From an uncultured Bradyrhizobium sp. (lineage in GTDB: Bacteria; Pseudomonadota; Alphaproteobacteria; Rhizobiales; Xanthobacteraceae), in assembly GCF_947648125.1 (NCBI RefSeq), contig NZ_CANSMR010000024.1:1-64000 (forward strand): DNA of 64,000 bases, read 5' to 3'. The notes under the pieces were generated by a model. That model did not search any database. It had not been told where the DNA came from and was given only the letters and a program-made list of their open reading frames with translations. Positions 44,443 to 53,059 of this stretch are shown here, piece after piece. How positions within the stretch are numbered: position 1 is the first letter of the stretch; every line of letters starts with the position of its first letter. The position numbers were made by a program, and so were the translations under genes.

Positions 44443-45497
44443 GCTTTTGCCTCGCCGCCGGGCTCGGCCTCGCCCGTGATCGCTGCCGTCTCGCCCTCGT
44501 CCTCGTCGCCATAGCCGACCAGATCAAGCGGCCGTGCGGCAAGGCCCTTGCTCTTGCACCAATGCACCAGCGCATCTTCCTGCCCATGGGTGACCCAGAT
44601 CTCGCCCGCACCGGTGGCGGCGATCGTCGCCGTCAGGCCATCCCAGTCGGCATGATCCGAGATCACCAGCGGCAGCTCGATGCCGCCCTGCCGCGCCCGG
44701 GCGCGGACGCGCATCCAGCCCGATGCAAAAGCCGTGACCGGATCGGGAAAGCGCCGCGTCCAGACGTCGGAGGTCGCGCTCGGCGGTGCCAGCGTGATGG
44801 TGCCGGCGAGCTCGGCCTTCTTCATGCCGCGCGCGGGCCGGAGCTCGCCGAGCGGAATGCCGCGCTCCTGATAATAGTAGGTGATCTTCTCCATCGCGCC
44901 GTGCAGATAGATCGGCGCGTCGTAGCCGGCCTCGCGCAGCAGCGCGATCACGCGCTGCGCCTTGCCTAGCGAATAAGCGCCGACCAGATGCGCCCGCTCG
45001 GGAAACAATTTCACGGATGCCAGCAACTTGTTCACCTCACCGGCGGCATCGCCATGGCGGAACACCGGCAGGCCAAAGGTCGCCTCTGATATGAAGACGT
45101 CGCATGGCACGAGCTCGAATGGCGCGCAGGTCGGATCGCGCGCCTCCTTGTAGTCGCCGGAGGCGACGATGCGGGTGTCCTTGCAGGTAACCGATATTTG
45201 GGAGGAGCCCAGGACATGTCCGGCGGGATGAAACGCCACCGTGACGTCGCCGAGCCTGATCTCTTCGCCGTAGGCGACCGCCTGCGTCGATCCGGCGAAG
45301 TTCTCGCCGTAGCGCAGCCGCATCATGTCGAGCGTTTCCCGGGTCGCAAGCACCGCGCCATGGCCCGCCCGCGCATGATCGGAATGGCCATGCGTGATCA
45401 GTGCCCGCTCGACCGGCCTGACAGGATCGATGTGGAAGCCGCCGGGCTTGCAGCAAAGCCCGGCCGGGACGGGCATCAGGATGTCTTGCGGGCGCAT
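44439..45497 (-). CDS. Ligase-associated DNA exonuclease (MBL/beta-CASP fold)
   Basis: A 352-residue metallo-beta-lactamase exonuclease of the type always linked to this ligase. The metal motif is LITHGHSDHARAGHGAVLAT, with later FHPAGHVLGSSQI and a DHADWDGL block in the C-terminal part. It is expected to trim DNA 3' ends before ligation. ATG 45497 is used; an in-frame extension has no homology. The stop overlaps the ligase ATG (ATGA), giving translational coupling. The other two module members, helicase and PdeM, lie 3.9 kb away in the opposite direction. Confidence 0.88.
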   Translation of the reverse strand: MRPQDILMPVPAGLCCKPGGFHIDPVRPVERALITHGHSDHARAGHGAVLATRETLDMMRLRYGENFAGSTQAVAYGEEIRLGDVTVAFHPAGHVLGSSQISVTCKDTRIVASGDYKEARDPTCAPFELVPCDVFISEATFGLPVFRHGDAAGEVNKLLASVKLFPERAHLVGAYSLGKAQRVIALLREAGYDAPIYLHGAMEKITYYYQERGIPLGELRPARGMKKAELAGTITLAPPSATSDVWTRRFPDPVTAFASGWMRVRARARQGGIELPLVISDHADWDGLTATIAATGAGEIWVTHGQEDALVHWCKSKGLAARPLDLVGYGDEDEGETAAITGEAEPGGEAKA

Positions 45498-45643
45498 CGG
45501 TCCTATATAGGCGCTCGATCCGCGATGTTTAGCCGTCATGCGTGGGCTTGACCCGCGCATCCATCTCCGGAAAAAGTCCGTGCTTTAATGGATGGCCGGA
45601 CTTGGCCAGGATCCTTAAGACAAGATCGGTTCCTTAGAAGAAA

Positions 45644-46570
45644 ATGGCCCCCCGCCTGTTTCTGTCCTCCGGCGACCTCGTTGCCGACCGCCGCTACGAG
45701 TTCGCGCGCGACCTGCAATTGAAGGGCGATCTGCCGGCTGCTGCCGAGCTGCTCGAACAGGCGATCGAGCTCGTGCCGAAATTCCCGTCGGCCTGGTACA
45801 CGCTGGGCAAGGTCCGCCTCGAGCTCGGCCAGCGCGAGGCGGCTATCGCAGCCTTCCGCGCCGCGCGCGACGCCGATCCGGAGGACCGCCATGGTGCCGG
45901 CTTGCACCTGATGCAGCTCGGCGTCGAGGCCGTCAGCGCGATGCCGCCAGGCTATGTGCAGACATTGTTCGATCAATATGCGCCGCGCTTCGAGGCGGCG
46001 CTGGTCGGCGATCTCGGCTATCGCGGCCCGGCGCTGCTGTTCAAGGCCGTGCTGTCGGTGCGCGCGTCCGCAAAGAAGCCGGCGTTCTTCAAGCGCGCGA
46101 TCGATCTCGGCTGCGGCACAGGCCTTGCGGCCGCTGCATTCGCGCAGCACGTCGATCGATTCATCGGTATCGACCTGTCGCCGCGCATGATCGACAAGTC
46201 GCGCGCCACCGGGCTCTATGCCGAGCTCGAGGTCGACGACATGCTGAAGGGCATTTCGGGCAAGCCGGACGCCAGCGCCGAATTGATCCTCGCTGCGGAC
46301 GCGATGGTCTATGTCGCCGATCTCGCGCCGGTGCTCGCCGAGGCCGCGCGCGTGCTGGTCGGAGGCGGCGTGCTCGCTTTCACCACGGAGACCCATGACG
46401 GCGAGGGCGTCATCCTCGGCGAGGGGCTGCGCTACGCCCATAGCGCGCCTTACGTGCGCGCTTCCGTCGCCGCCGCAGGGCTGACGCTGGCGCTGCTCGA
46501 CGATCTCTCGGCGCGCAATGAGGACAACATCCCGGCGCCCGGCCTCGTCGCCGTCGCCGTCAAGCCGTAA
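45644..46570 (+). CDS. SAM-dependent methyltransferase with N-terminal TPR
   Basis: A 308-residue protein. Residues 15-80 hold two TPR-like helical hairpins (DRRYEFARDLQLKGDLPAAAELLEQAIEL, PSAWYTLGKVRLELGQREAAIAAF, both shortened). The methyltransferase domain has motif I IDLGCGTGLAAAAF, then FIGIDLSPRMIDKSRATGLY and GGGVLAFTTETHDG. Similar TPR-methyltransferases are common in rhizobia, and their substrates are mostly unknown. It diverges from the exonuclease gene with 146 bp between. Confidence 0.85.
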   Translation: MAPRLFLSSGDLVADRRYEFARDLQLKGDLPAAAELLEQAIELVPKFPSAWYTLGKVRLELGQREAAIAAFRAARDADPEDRHGAGLHLMQLGVEAVSAMPPGYVQTLFDQYAPRFEAALVGDLGYRGPALLFKAVLSVRASAKKPAFFKRAIDLGCGTGLAAAAFAQHVDRFIGIDLSPRMIDKSRATGLYAELEVDDMLKGISGKPDASAELILAADAMVYVADLAPVLAEAARVLVGGGVLAFTTETHDGEGVILGEGLRYAHSAPYVRASVAAAGLTLALLDDLSARNEDNIPAPGLVAVAVKP

Positions 46571-46573
46571 CGC

Positions 46574-46709
46574 ACCCTCTCCCCTTGTGGGAGAGGGTGG
46601 CTTCGATGCTTTGCATCGAAGCCGGGTGAGGGGTTTCTCTCCGCGGATGCATACCCCTCATCCGTCGCGGACTGCGTCCGCGCCACCTTCTCCCACAAGG
46701 GGAGAAGGG
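46574..46709. repeat. Palindromic intergenic repeat (CCCTCTCCCC family)
   Basis: The arms ACCCTCTCCCCTTGTGGGAG and CTCCCACAAGGGGAGAAGGG pair around an internal CTTCGATGC/GCATCGAAG stem. It lies between the methyltransferase and the branched-chain solute-binding gene. It is the same structural class as the in-frame copies at 44030-44168 and 49616-49750. Confidence 0.8.
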
Positions 46710-46852
46710 AAGAGAGAGCCGAGCTCGCTCTCAAACTTGAGTCTACACGCTACGCATTTGCCGTGACGCGGCATTGCGCCGCAAAGCGGTGACTTCGCGC
46801 TTGCCCGGCGCAAGGCGGAATGCGAGAGCTTTTCGCCTCAGGGAGAGAACCA

Positions 46853-48079
46853 ATGAAAAAACATACGCGGCGCGAGTTCGGCGCCACCGCATTGTCCGTG
46901 ATCGCAGCGTCCGTGCTGCCTGCGCCGTTCGTCCGGGCCGCCGACAAGAAGTACGATCCGGGTGCTGGTGACACCGAGATCAAGCTCGGCCAGACCGTGC
47001 CGCATTCCGGCCCCGGCTCGCTCTATGGCGTGCTCGGCCGCGTCGGCGAAGCCTATTTCCAGATGCTGAACGACAAGGGCGGCATCAACGGCCGCAAGGT
47101 GAAATTCCTCACGATGGATGACGCCTACAGCGCGCCGAAATGCGTCGAGGCGACGCGCCGCCTGGTCGAGCAGGAGGAGGTGCTGGCGCTCTATGGCTCG
47201 CTCGGCACCGCGCCGCAGACCGCCGTGCACAAATACCTCAACTCCAAGGGCGTTCCCCAACTGCTGTTGAACACCGGCGCTTCGAAGTGGAACGATCCGA
47301 AGAATTTCAAATGGACCATGGCGGGCCTGCCGCTCTATCCGACCGAGGCGCGCATCCTCGCCAAGCACGTCGTCAGCGTGAAGCCGAACGCCAAGATCGG
47401 CATCCTGTACCAGAACGACGATTTCGGCCGTGACTTCCTCGGGCCGTTCAAGAAGGTGCTGGCCGATGCCGGCGGCAAGGCCCAGGTGATCCTGGAGCAG
47501 ACCTACGATCTCACCGATCCGACGGTCGATTCCCAGCTCATCAATCTCTCGAAGTCGGGCGCCGACGTGTTCTACAACATCACGACAGGCAAGGCGACGT
47601 CGCAGTCGATCCGCAAGGTGGCCGAGCTCGGCTGGAAGCCGCTGCAGCTGTTGTCGGCGGGCTCGACCGGCCGCTCGATCCTGAGCGCTGCGGGCCTCGA
47701 GAACGCCAAGGATATCGTCGCGATCCGCTACAACAAGGAAGTGGGCGTGCCCCGCTACGAGAAGGACGCGGATGTGGTCGCGTTCGAGGAGCTGCGCAAG
47801 AAGTACCTGCCGAACATCGATCCTGATAACACCATCGCCTTCGCCGGCTATGGCCAGGCGGCGACGATGGGCGAAATCCTACGCCGCTGCGGCGACGATC
47901 TGACCCGCGCCAACGTGCTGAAGCACGCCACCACGCTGGCCGGCTTCCACTCGCCCTATTTCCTCGACGGCATCAATTACAGCTATACGCCCGACGACTA
48001 CACGCCGATGAAGACGCTCTATGTCTCGATCTTCAACGGCAAGGACTGGGACCTCTCCGGCGAGCCGATGACGGAGTAG
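46853..48079 (+). CDS. ABC transporter substrate-binding protein (branched-chain amino acid type), Tat-exported
   Basis: A 408-residue periplasmic binding protein of the LivK/Peripla_BP_6 family. The N-terminus MKKHTRREFGATALSVIAAS is a twin-arginine signal (T-R-R-E-F-G). The mature domain has IKLGQTVPHSGPGSLYGVLG, RVGEAYFQMLNDKGGINGRKVKFLTMDDAYSAPKCVE (cited in part) and IGILYQNDDFGRDFLGPFKKVL. Tat export suggests folding before transport. There are no permease or ATPase genes beside it, so it is an orphan binding protein. ATG 46853 has GGGAGAG upstream. Confidence 0.9.
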   Translation: MKKHTRREFGATALSVIAASVLPAPFVRAADKKYDPGAGDTEIKLGQTVPHSGPGSLYGVLGRVGEAYFQMLNDKGGINGRKVKFLTMDDAYSAPKCVEATRRLVEQEEVLALYGSLGTAPQTAVHKYLNSKGVPQLLLNTGASKWNDPKNFKWTMAGLPLYPTEARILAKHVVSVKPNAKIGILYQNDDFGRDFLGPFKKVLADAGGKAQVILEQTYDLTDPTVDSQLINLSKSGADVFYNITTGKATSQSIRKVAELGWKPLQLLSAGSTGRSILSAAGLENAKDIVAIRYNKEVGVPRYEKDADVVAFEELRKKYLPNIDPDNTIAFAGYGQAATMGEILRRCGDDLTRANVLKHATTLAGFHSPYFLDGINYSYTPDDYTPMKTLYVSIFNGKDWDLSGEPMTE

Positions 48080-48258
48080 GAAGCACGATCAAGAACCGAT
48101 CTTCCTCCATCCCTCTCCGCCTGTCGCGGCGAGAGATGGAGGCCGCCTTCAGGCTGCCGCGCTTCAGGCCAATCTCATCGCCGTCCGTCCCAATTCCTGA
48201 TAGGCTGCCGCCATAACTCAGGTCCGAAGCGGCAGGCGTAAGGTCCAGGAGAAAATCG

Positions 48259-49194
48259 ATGAGGGAAGCGGCCAGCCGCACGGCCATGGCGACGTCGCTT
48301 ATGAGGGCGCTGCATTCGCGATCCGACGCGTCTCCTCTTTTAGATGACCCTTGGGGCGATCGCCTTATTCCCAACTCCGAACGCGACAGAATGAGTCAGC
48401 GGATTCTGACTCGCATGAATTCAGAGGCCCGTGCCCGCGCCTTGCTGACGCCGGATTCGATCCTGGATGAATTCCTGCGAACCAATGCCGCCTACCCCGG
48501 AGTAGTGATCCGCTCCCGATACGCCGAGGATGCGCTGAGGCAGGCCGCGGACAGGGGCGTGCGCCAATATGTCCTGATCGGTGCGGGCTTCGACAGCTTC
48601 GCGCTTCGCCGCCCGGCCTTTTCCGATGCTCTCGACATCTTCGAAATCGACCACCCGGCGACGCAGCTGATGAAGATTGAGCGCATCAAGGAATGCGGCG
48701 TCTCGCTTCCGGAGTCGGTGCACTTCATCGCGGCCGACCTCGTGAAGGAGGATCTCGCAACCGCCCTGACCCGCTCCTCGTTCCAGCGGAACGAGGCAGC
48801 ATTTTTCTCGTTGCTTGGTGTCACCGTGTATCTGACGCGGGAAGCCAATTTGGCGACCCTGCGTGCTGTGGTGACCTGCGGCTCCGAGGGAAGCGAGCTT
48901 GTCTTCACTTATGTCGACCAAAGAGAATTTGCCCCGGGTGGATCGCGGTCGCCTCATAATCAAAATGCCCGGGCGGTCGCGACGATGGGCGAACCTTATG
49001 TGTCGGGATTTGATCCCAAGGAGATTGCGAAGGATTTGGCGGACGTCGGCCTCGAGCTGGTCGAAGACTTGGATGGAAACGCAATGTCCGAGCGCTACTC
49101 AGGAACGAGCGCGAATGTCCTGCAACCGCCGGCAAGCCTGCACATAGTGCGGGCGCGCGTGCGGTCGAGACTGGGCTTCGGCGCAGGCGGTTGA
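48259..49194 (+). CDS. Class I SAM-dependent methyltransferase (TIGR00027/PPM-like)
   Basis: A 311-residue methyltransferase of the leucine carboxyl methyltransferase-like group. The N-terminal helix is ASRTAMATSLMRALHSRSDASPLLDDPWGDRLIP, shortened, and the SAM motif is YVLIGAGFDSFALRRP, followed by FEIDHPATQLMKIERIKEC. The family is found in actinobacteria and rhizobia in secondary metabolism; the substrate is not known here. The preceding 179 bp show no gene. Confidence 0.85.
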   Translation: MREAASRTAMATSLMRALHSRSDASPLLDDPWGDRLIPNSERDRMSQRILTRMNSEARARALLTPDSILDEFLRTNAAYPGVVIRSRYAEDALRQAADRGVRQYVLIGAGFDSFALRRPAFSDALDIFEIDHPATQLMKIERIKECGVSLPESVHFIAADLVKEDLATALTRSSFQRNEAAFFSLLGVTVYLTREANLATLRAVVTCGSEGSELVFTYVDQREFAPGGSRSPHNQNARAVATMGEPYVSGFDPKEIAKDLADVGLELVEDLDGNAMSERYSGTSANVLQPPASLHIVRARVRSRLGFGAGG

Positions 49195-49364
49195 GGGGCG
49201 TGAATCTCAGGTTCGGGATCGATTGCGGAGTTTTGGCATCTCCCCGTCACGCCCAGTCAAGGGCAATCTCGGAACTGCCGGTCCGGACGTGATTCAAGCA
49301 CTGCCTCGCATTCCCAGGCTGTCCCACCCTCGACGAAACCGCTTGAACCGCCTACCTCTTGGGC

Positions 49365-52130
49365 GTGTCGACGCTCGATCTCTTTTCCGTGACGCCGTCG
49401 GAAACGGCCGATCTCTTGCCGCGCCGGTTTCGCGACTGGTTCGCCTCACGCGGCTGGTCGCCGCGCGAGCATCAGCTCGCGCTGCTGGCGAAAGCGCGCG
49501 AGGAACGCTCGGCGCTGCTGATCGCGCCTACGGGGGCGGGCAAAACGCTGGCTGGGTTCCTGCCGACGCTGGTGGAGTTGAGTGGGGAGGGATTCACCCG
49601 TGATGATTCCTCTCACCTCCCCCTGAAAGGGGGAGGTCGGCACGCTCGGGGGCGCGCTAGCGCAACCGAGCGGGACGGGTGGGGGTCAGCCGCGGGCACG
49701 GAGCAAGCGGCTGCCCCCCACCCCAACCCTCCCCCTTTTAGGGGGAGGGAGCCCGACCAGTTCGCAAGTGGAGAAGCAAGCGGATTAGAGAAGGCCCGGC
49801 CCACCCTTATCTCCACCGGCCGCGGCGTTCGCCGCTCCAGTGGGCTGCACACGCTCTACATCTCGCCGCTGAAAGCGCTCGCGGTCGACATCGCGCGCAA
49901 CCTGGAGACGCCGGTTGCCGAGATCGGGCTGCCGATCAAGATCGAGACCCGCACCGGCGACACGCCGGTGTCGCGGCGGCAGCGGCAGAGGCGTTATCCG
50001 CCGGATATTCTGCTCACCACGCCGGAACAGCTGGCGCTGCTGCTGGCGTCCGACGATGCGCCGTTCCTGTTCTCTTCGCTGAAGCGCATCGTGCTCGACG
50101 AGCTGCATGCGCTGGTCACCTCCAAGCGCGGCGATCTGCTGTCGCTCGGGCTTGCGCGGCTCTGGACCATTGCGCCGCAGGCGCGCGCCATCGGCCTCTC
50201 GGCGACGGTGGCCGAACCTGAACAGCTGGCGCGTTTCCTGGTGCCGCAGCCGGGCGGCGAGAGCGTGTCTGCCGACGTCGTGATCGCCGGCGGCGCCGCG
50301 CCGCCGGTGGTCGAGATGCTCGACACGCGCGAACGGCTGCCGTGGTCCGGCCACAGTGCGCGTCATGCGCTGCCCGAGGTCTACGAGCTGATCAAGCGCA
50401 ACAAGACCACGCTGGTGTTCGTCAACACCCGCAGCCAGGCCGAGATGCTGTTCCAGGATCTCTGGCGCATGAATGACGACGGGCTCGCGATCGCGCTGCA
50501 TCACGGCTCGCTCGACGTCGCGCAACGCCGCAAGGTCGAGGATGCGATGGCCGCCGGCCGGCTGCGCGGTGTGGTCTGCACCTCCTCGCTCGATCTCGGC
50601 GTCGACTGGGGCGATGTCGACCTCGTCATCAATATCGGCGCGCCGAAAGGCTCGTCGCGGCTGATGCAGCGGATCGGCCGCGCCAACCACCGCTTCGACG
50701 AGGCCTCACGCGCCGTGCTGGTGCCGGCCAACCGCTTCGAGGTGCTGGAATGCCGTGTCGCGATCGACGCCATCGCCGAGAATGCGCAGGACACCCCGCC
50801 GCTGCGCTCGGGCGCGCTCGACGTGCTGGCCCAGCACGTGCTCGGCTGCGCCTGCGGCAAGCCGTTCCTGTCCGACGAACTCTACGGTGAAGTCAGGACC
50901 GCGGCGCCCTATGCGTCGCTGGCGCGAACCGATTTCGACGATGTGGTCGACTTCGTCGCGACCGGCGGTTACGCGCTGAAAACCTATGAGCGTTTCGCGC
51001 GGATCAAGCAGGACAAGCAGGGCCGCTGGCGCGTCACCAATCCCAAGGTGCGGCAGAGCTACCGCCTCAACGTCGGCACCATCGTTGAGGAGACCATGCT
51101 GAAGGTGCGGCTGGTGCGCTCGCGCGCCGGTGGAAGCGGGTCGACCGGCGCGATCGCCCGCGGCGGCCGGATGCTCGGCGAGATCGAGGAGGTCTTCATC
51201 GAGGGCCTCGTGCCCGCCGACACTTTTGTCTTTGGCGGCGAGGTGGTGCGCTACGAGGCCTTGGTCGAAGATCAGGTCTATGTCTCCCGCGCTAATGATA
51301 AGGATGCAAAAGTGCCGTCCTATATGGGCGGCAAGTTTCCGCTGTCGACCTATCTCGCCGAACGCGTCCGCAAGCTGCTCGACAACAGCCGGGCCTGGAA
51401 CGGATTGCCGGATCAGGTGCACGACTGGCTGTCGCTGCAACGAAAATTCTCGCGGGTCCCGGCGGTGCGCGAGCTGCTGGTCGAAACCTTTCCGCGCGGC
51501 GGCAGCCATTATCTGGTCTGCTATCCCTTCGAGGGGCGGCTCGCGCATCAGACGCTCGGCATGCTGCTGACGCGCCGGCTGGAGCGTGCCCGCGCCCGTC
51601 CGCTCGGCTTCGTCGCCAATGAATACGCGCTCGCGGTCTGGGGCGTCGGCGATCTCTCCTTCATGATCCGGCACGGCAAGCTCGATCTCAACGCGCTGTT
51701 CGATCCTGACATGCTCGGCGACGATCTCGAGGCGTGGCTCGCGGAATCCGCGCTGATGAAGCGCACCTTCCGCAACTGCGCCATCATCTCGGGGCTGATC
51801 GCGCGCCGCTTCACCGACGAGGAAAAGTCGCGCCGCCAGGTGCTGTTCTCGACCGATTTGATCTACGACGTGCTGCGCAAGCACCAGGCCGACCATGTGC
51901 TGCTGCGCGCCGCGCGCGGCGATGCCGCCACGGGATTGCTCGATCTCCGCCGCCTCAGCGACATGCTTTCGCGCATCCACGGCCGAATCACCCACAAGGA
52001 CCTCGACCACGTTTCTCCGCTTGCCGTGCCCGCGCTGCTGGAAATCGGCCGCGAGTCAGTTTATGGCGAAGCATCCGACGAGCTTCTGGCCGAGGCGGCC
52101 GAGGAACTCGTGCGGGAGGCGACGACGTAG
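49365..52130 (+). CDS. Ligase-associated DEXH-box helicase (Lhr-type)
   Basis: A 921-residue Lhr-family helicase. Walker A is APTGAGKTLAGFLPTL, the DEXH box is VLDELHALVTSKRGDLLSLG, motif III is GLSATV, and motifs V-VI are TSSLDLGVDWGDVDLVINIG and QRIGRANHR. A long C-terminal Lhr core follows. GTG 49365 is chosen; TTG 49359 is possible. Residues about 85-160 are not part of the helicase fold: a palindromic repeat (49616-49750) sits in frame between motif I and LHTLYISPLKALAVD. PdeM follows 24 bp later. The module partners ligase and exonuclease are divergent. Confidence 0.9.
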   Translation: MSTLDLFSVTPSETADLLPRRFRDWFASRGWSPREHQLALLAKAREERSALLIAPTGAGKTLAGFLPTLVELSGEGFTRDDSSHLPLKGGGRHARGRASATERDGWGSAAGTEQAAAPHPNPPPFRGREPDQFASGEASGLEKARPTLISTGRGVRRSSGLHTLYISPLKALAVDIARNLETPVAEIGLPIKIETRTGDTPVSRRQRQRRYPPDILLTTPEQLALLLASDDAPFLFSSLKRIVLDELHALVTSKRGDLLSLGLARLWTIAPQARAIGLSATVAEPEQLARFLVPQPGGESVSADVVIAGGAAPPVVEMLDTRERLPWSGHSARHALPEVYELIKRNKTTLVFVNTRSQAEMLFQDLWRMNDDGLAIALHHGSLDVAQRRKVEDAMAAGRLRGVVCTSSLDLGVDWGDVDLVINIGAPKGSSRLMQRIGRANHRFDEASRAVLVPANRFEVLECRVAIDAIAENAQDTPPLRSGALDVLAQHVLGCACGKPFLSDELYGEVRTAAPYASLARTDFDDVVDFVATGGYALKTYERFARIKQDKQGRWRVTNPKVRQSYRLNVGTIVEETMLKVRLVRSRAGGSGSTGAIARGGRMLGEIEEVFIEGLVPADTFVFGGEVVRYEALVEDQVYVSRANDKDAKVPSYMGGKFPLSTYLAERVRKLLDNSRAWNGLPDQVHDWLSLQRKFSRVPAVRELLVETFPRGGSHYLVCYPFEGRLAHQTLGMLLTRRLERARARPLGFVANEYALAVWGVGDLSFMIRHGKLDLNALFDPDMLGDDLEAWLAESALMKRTFRNCAIISGLIARRFTDEEKSRRQVLFSTDLIYDVLRKHQADHVLLRAARGDAATGLLDLRRLSDMLSRIHGRITHKDLDHVSPLAVPALLEIGRESVYGEASDELLAEAAEELVREATT
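49616..49750. repeat. Palindromic repeat inserted in frame in the helicase gene
   Basis: The arms are CCTCCCCCTGAAAGGGGGAGG and CCTCCCCCTTTTAGGGGGAGG, with an inner pair GGGTGGGGG/CCCCCACCC. It encodes low-complexity residues (HLPLKGGGR, HPNPPPFRGR) and leaves the reading frame open. Same structural class as 44030-44168 in the ligase gene. Confidence 0.8.
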
Positions 52131-52154
52131 CGCTGATATTTTGGGGAACAGCAC

Positions 52155-52865
52155 GTGACGGCAAGCGCGCTAGCTTTGCGAGACGGTGACGACATGCGCG
52201 TTTCGAGGGTCACGGTGGCGGATGTCGGCTTCGTGGCGGATTTTTCCGGCGCGCTGTTCTGGGAAGAGCAGAGCCTGCTCGTGGTGTCCGACCTGCATCT
52301 GGAAAAGGGCTCGAGTTTCGCTGCCCACGGCGTGCTGCTACCACCCTACGACACGGTGGCGACGTTGAGCCGGCTCGCCGCTGTGATCGCGCGGCACGAT
52401 CCTCGGCAGGTGATCGCGCTCGGCGACAGCTTTCACGATCGCGATGCGCATGCGCGCCTGTCGGAGCCGGATCGCGAGGCGCTCGCGGCCTTGCAGGTGC
52501 GGCGCAACTGGATCTGGATCTCGGGCAATCACGATCCGGCGCTGCCGACCAATCTCGGCGGCGTGGTCGCGACCGAGGTCGCGATCGGCCCGATCGTATT
52601 CCGCCATGAGCCGACTGGTGCTGCCGGCGAGATCGCCGGCCACCTCCACCCCAAGGCACGGGTGCCGACCCGCGGCCGCTCGATCGAGCGGCGTTGTTTC
52701 GCCTCCGACGGCGAGCGTGCGGTGATGCCGGCCTTCGGCGCCTACACCGGCGGCCTGAGCATCCGTGACGCGGCGTTCGCGCGGATCTTCGGATCGCCCG
52801 GCTTCATGGCCCACGTGCTCGGCGACAACCGCGTCCACGCGTTCGTCGCGTCGCGGTGTTATTGA
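52155..52865 (+). CDS. pdeM: Ligase-associated metallophosphoesterase PdeM
   Basis: A calcineurin-like phosphoesterase of 236 residues. The metal motifs are VVSDLHLEKGSS, ALGDSFHDRDA, WISGNHDPAL and GHLHPKARV. It is the fourth member of the ligase/exonuclease/helicase repair module and follows the helicase gene at 24 bp. GTG 52155 has GGGGAA at a plausible distance; ATG 52194, 13 codons later, would also keep the whole domain, so the start is unsure. Confidence 0.88.
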   Translation: MTASALALRDGDDMRVSRVTVADVGFVADFSGALFWEEQSLLVVSDLHLEKGSSFAAHGVLLPPYDTVATLSRLAAVIARHDPRQVIALGDSFHDRDAHARLSEPDREALAALQVRRNWIWISGNHDPALPTNLGGVVATEVAIGPIVFRHEPTGAAGEIAGHLHPKARVPTRGRSIERRCFASDGERAVMPAFGAYTGGLSIRDAAFARIFGSPGFMAHVLGDNRVHAFVASRCY

Positions 52866-52875
52866 CGGTCGCCTT

Positions 52876-53048
52876 CACCCTCCCCTGGAGGGGGAGGGTC
52901 GACTCACATTGAGCGCAGCGAAATGTGAGTCGGGGTGGGGTGAAGGTCTATCCTCATGCGACACTGCCTGTGCGGAGAGATCATCCCACCTCGGTTCGCA
53001 TTCCGCTGCGCTTCATGCGCTCCGATCCTCCCCCTCCAGGGGAGGATG
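52876..53048. repeat. Palindromic intergenic repeat (CACCCTCCCC family)
   Basis: The arms ACCCTCCCCTGGAGGGGGAG and CCTCCCCCTCCAGGGGAGGA enclose inner stems including CGACTCACATT/AATGTGAGTCG. It fills the gap between the convergent pdeM and LysR genes. Confidence 0.8.
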
Positions 53049-53059
53049 GAAGTACGAGC

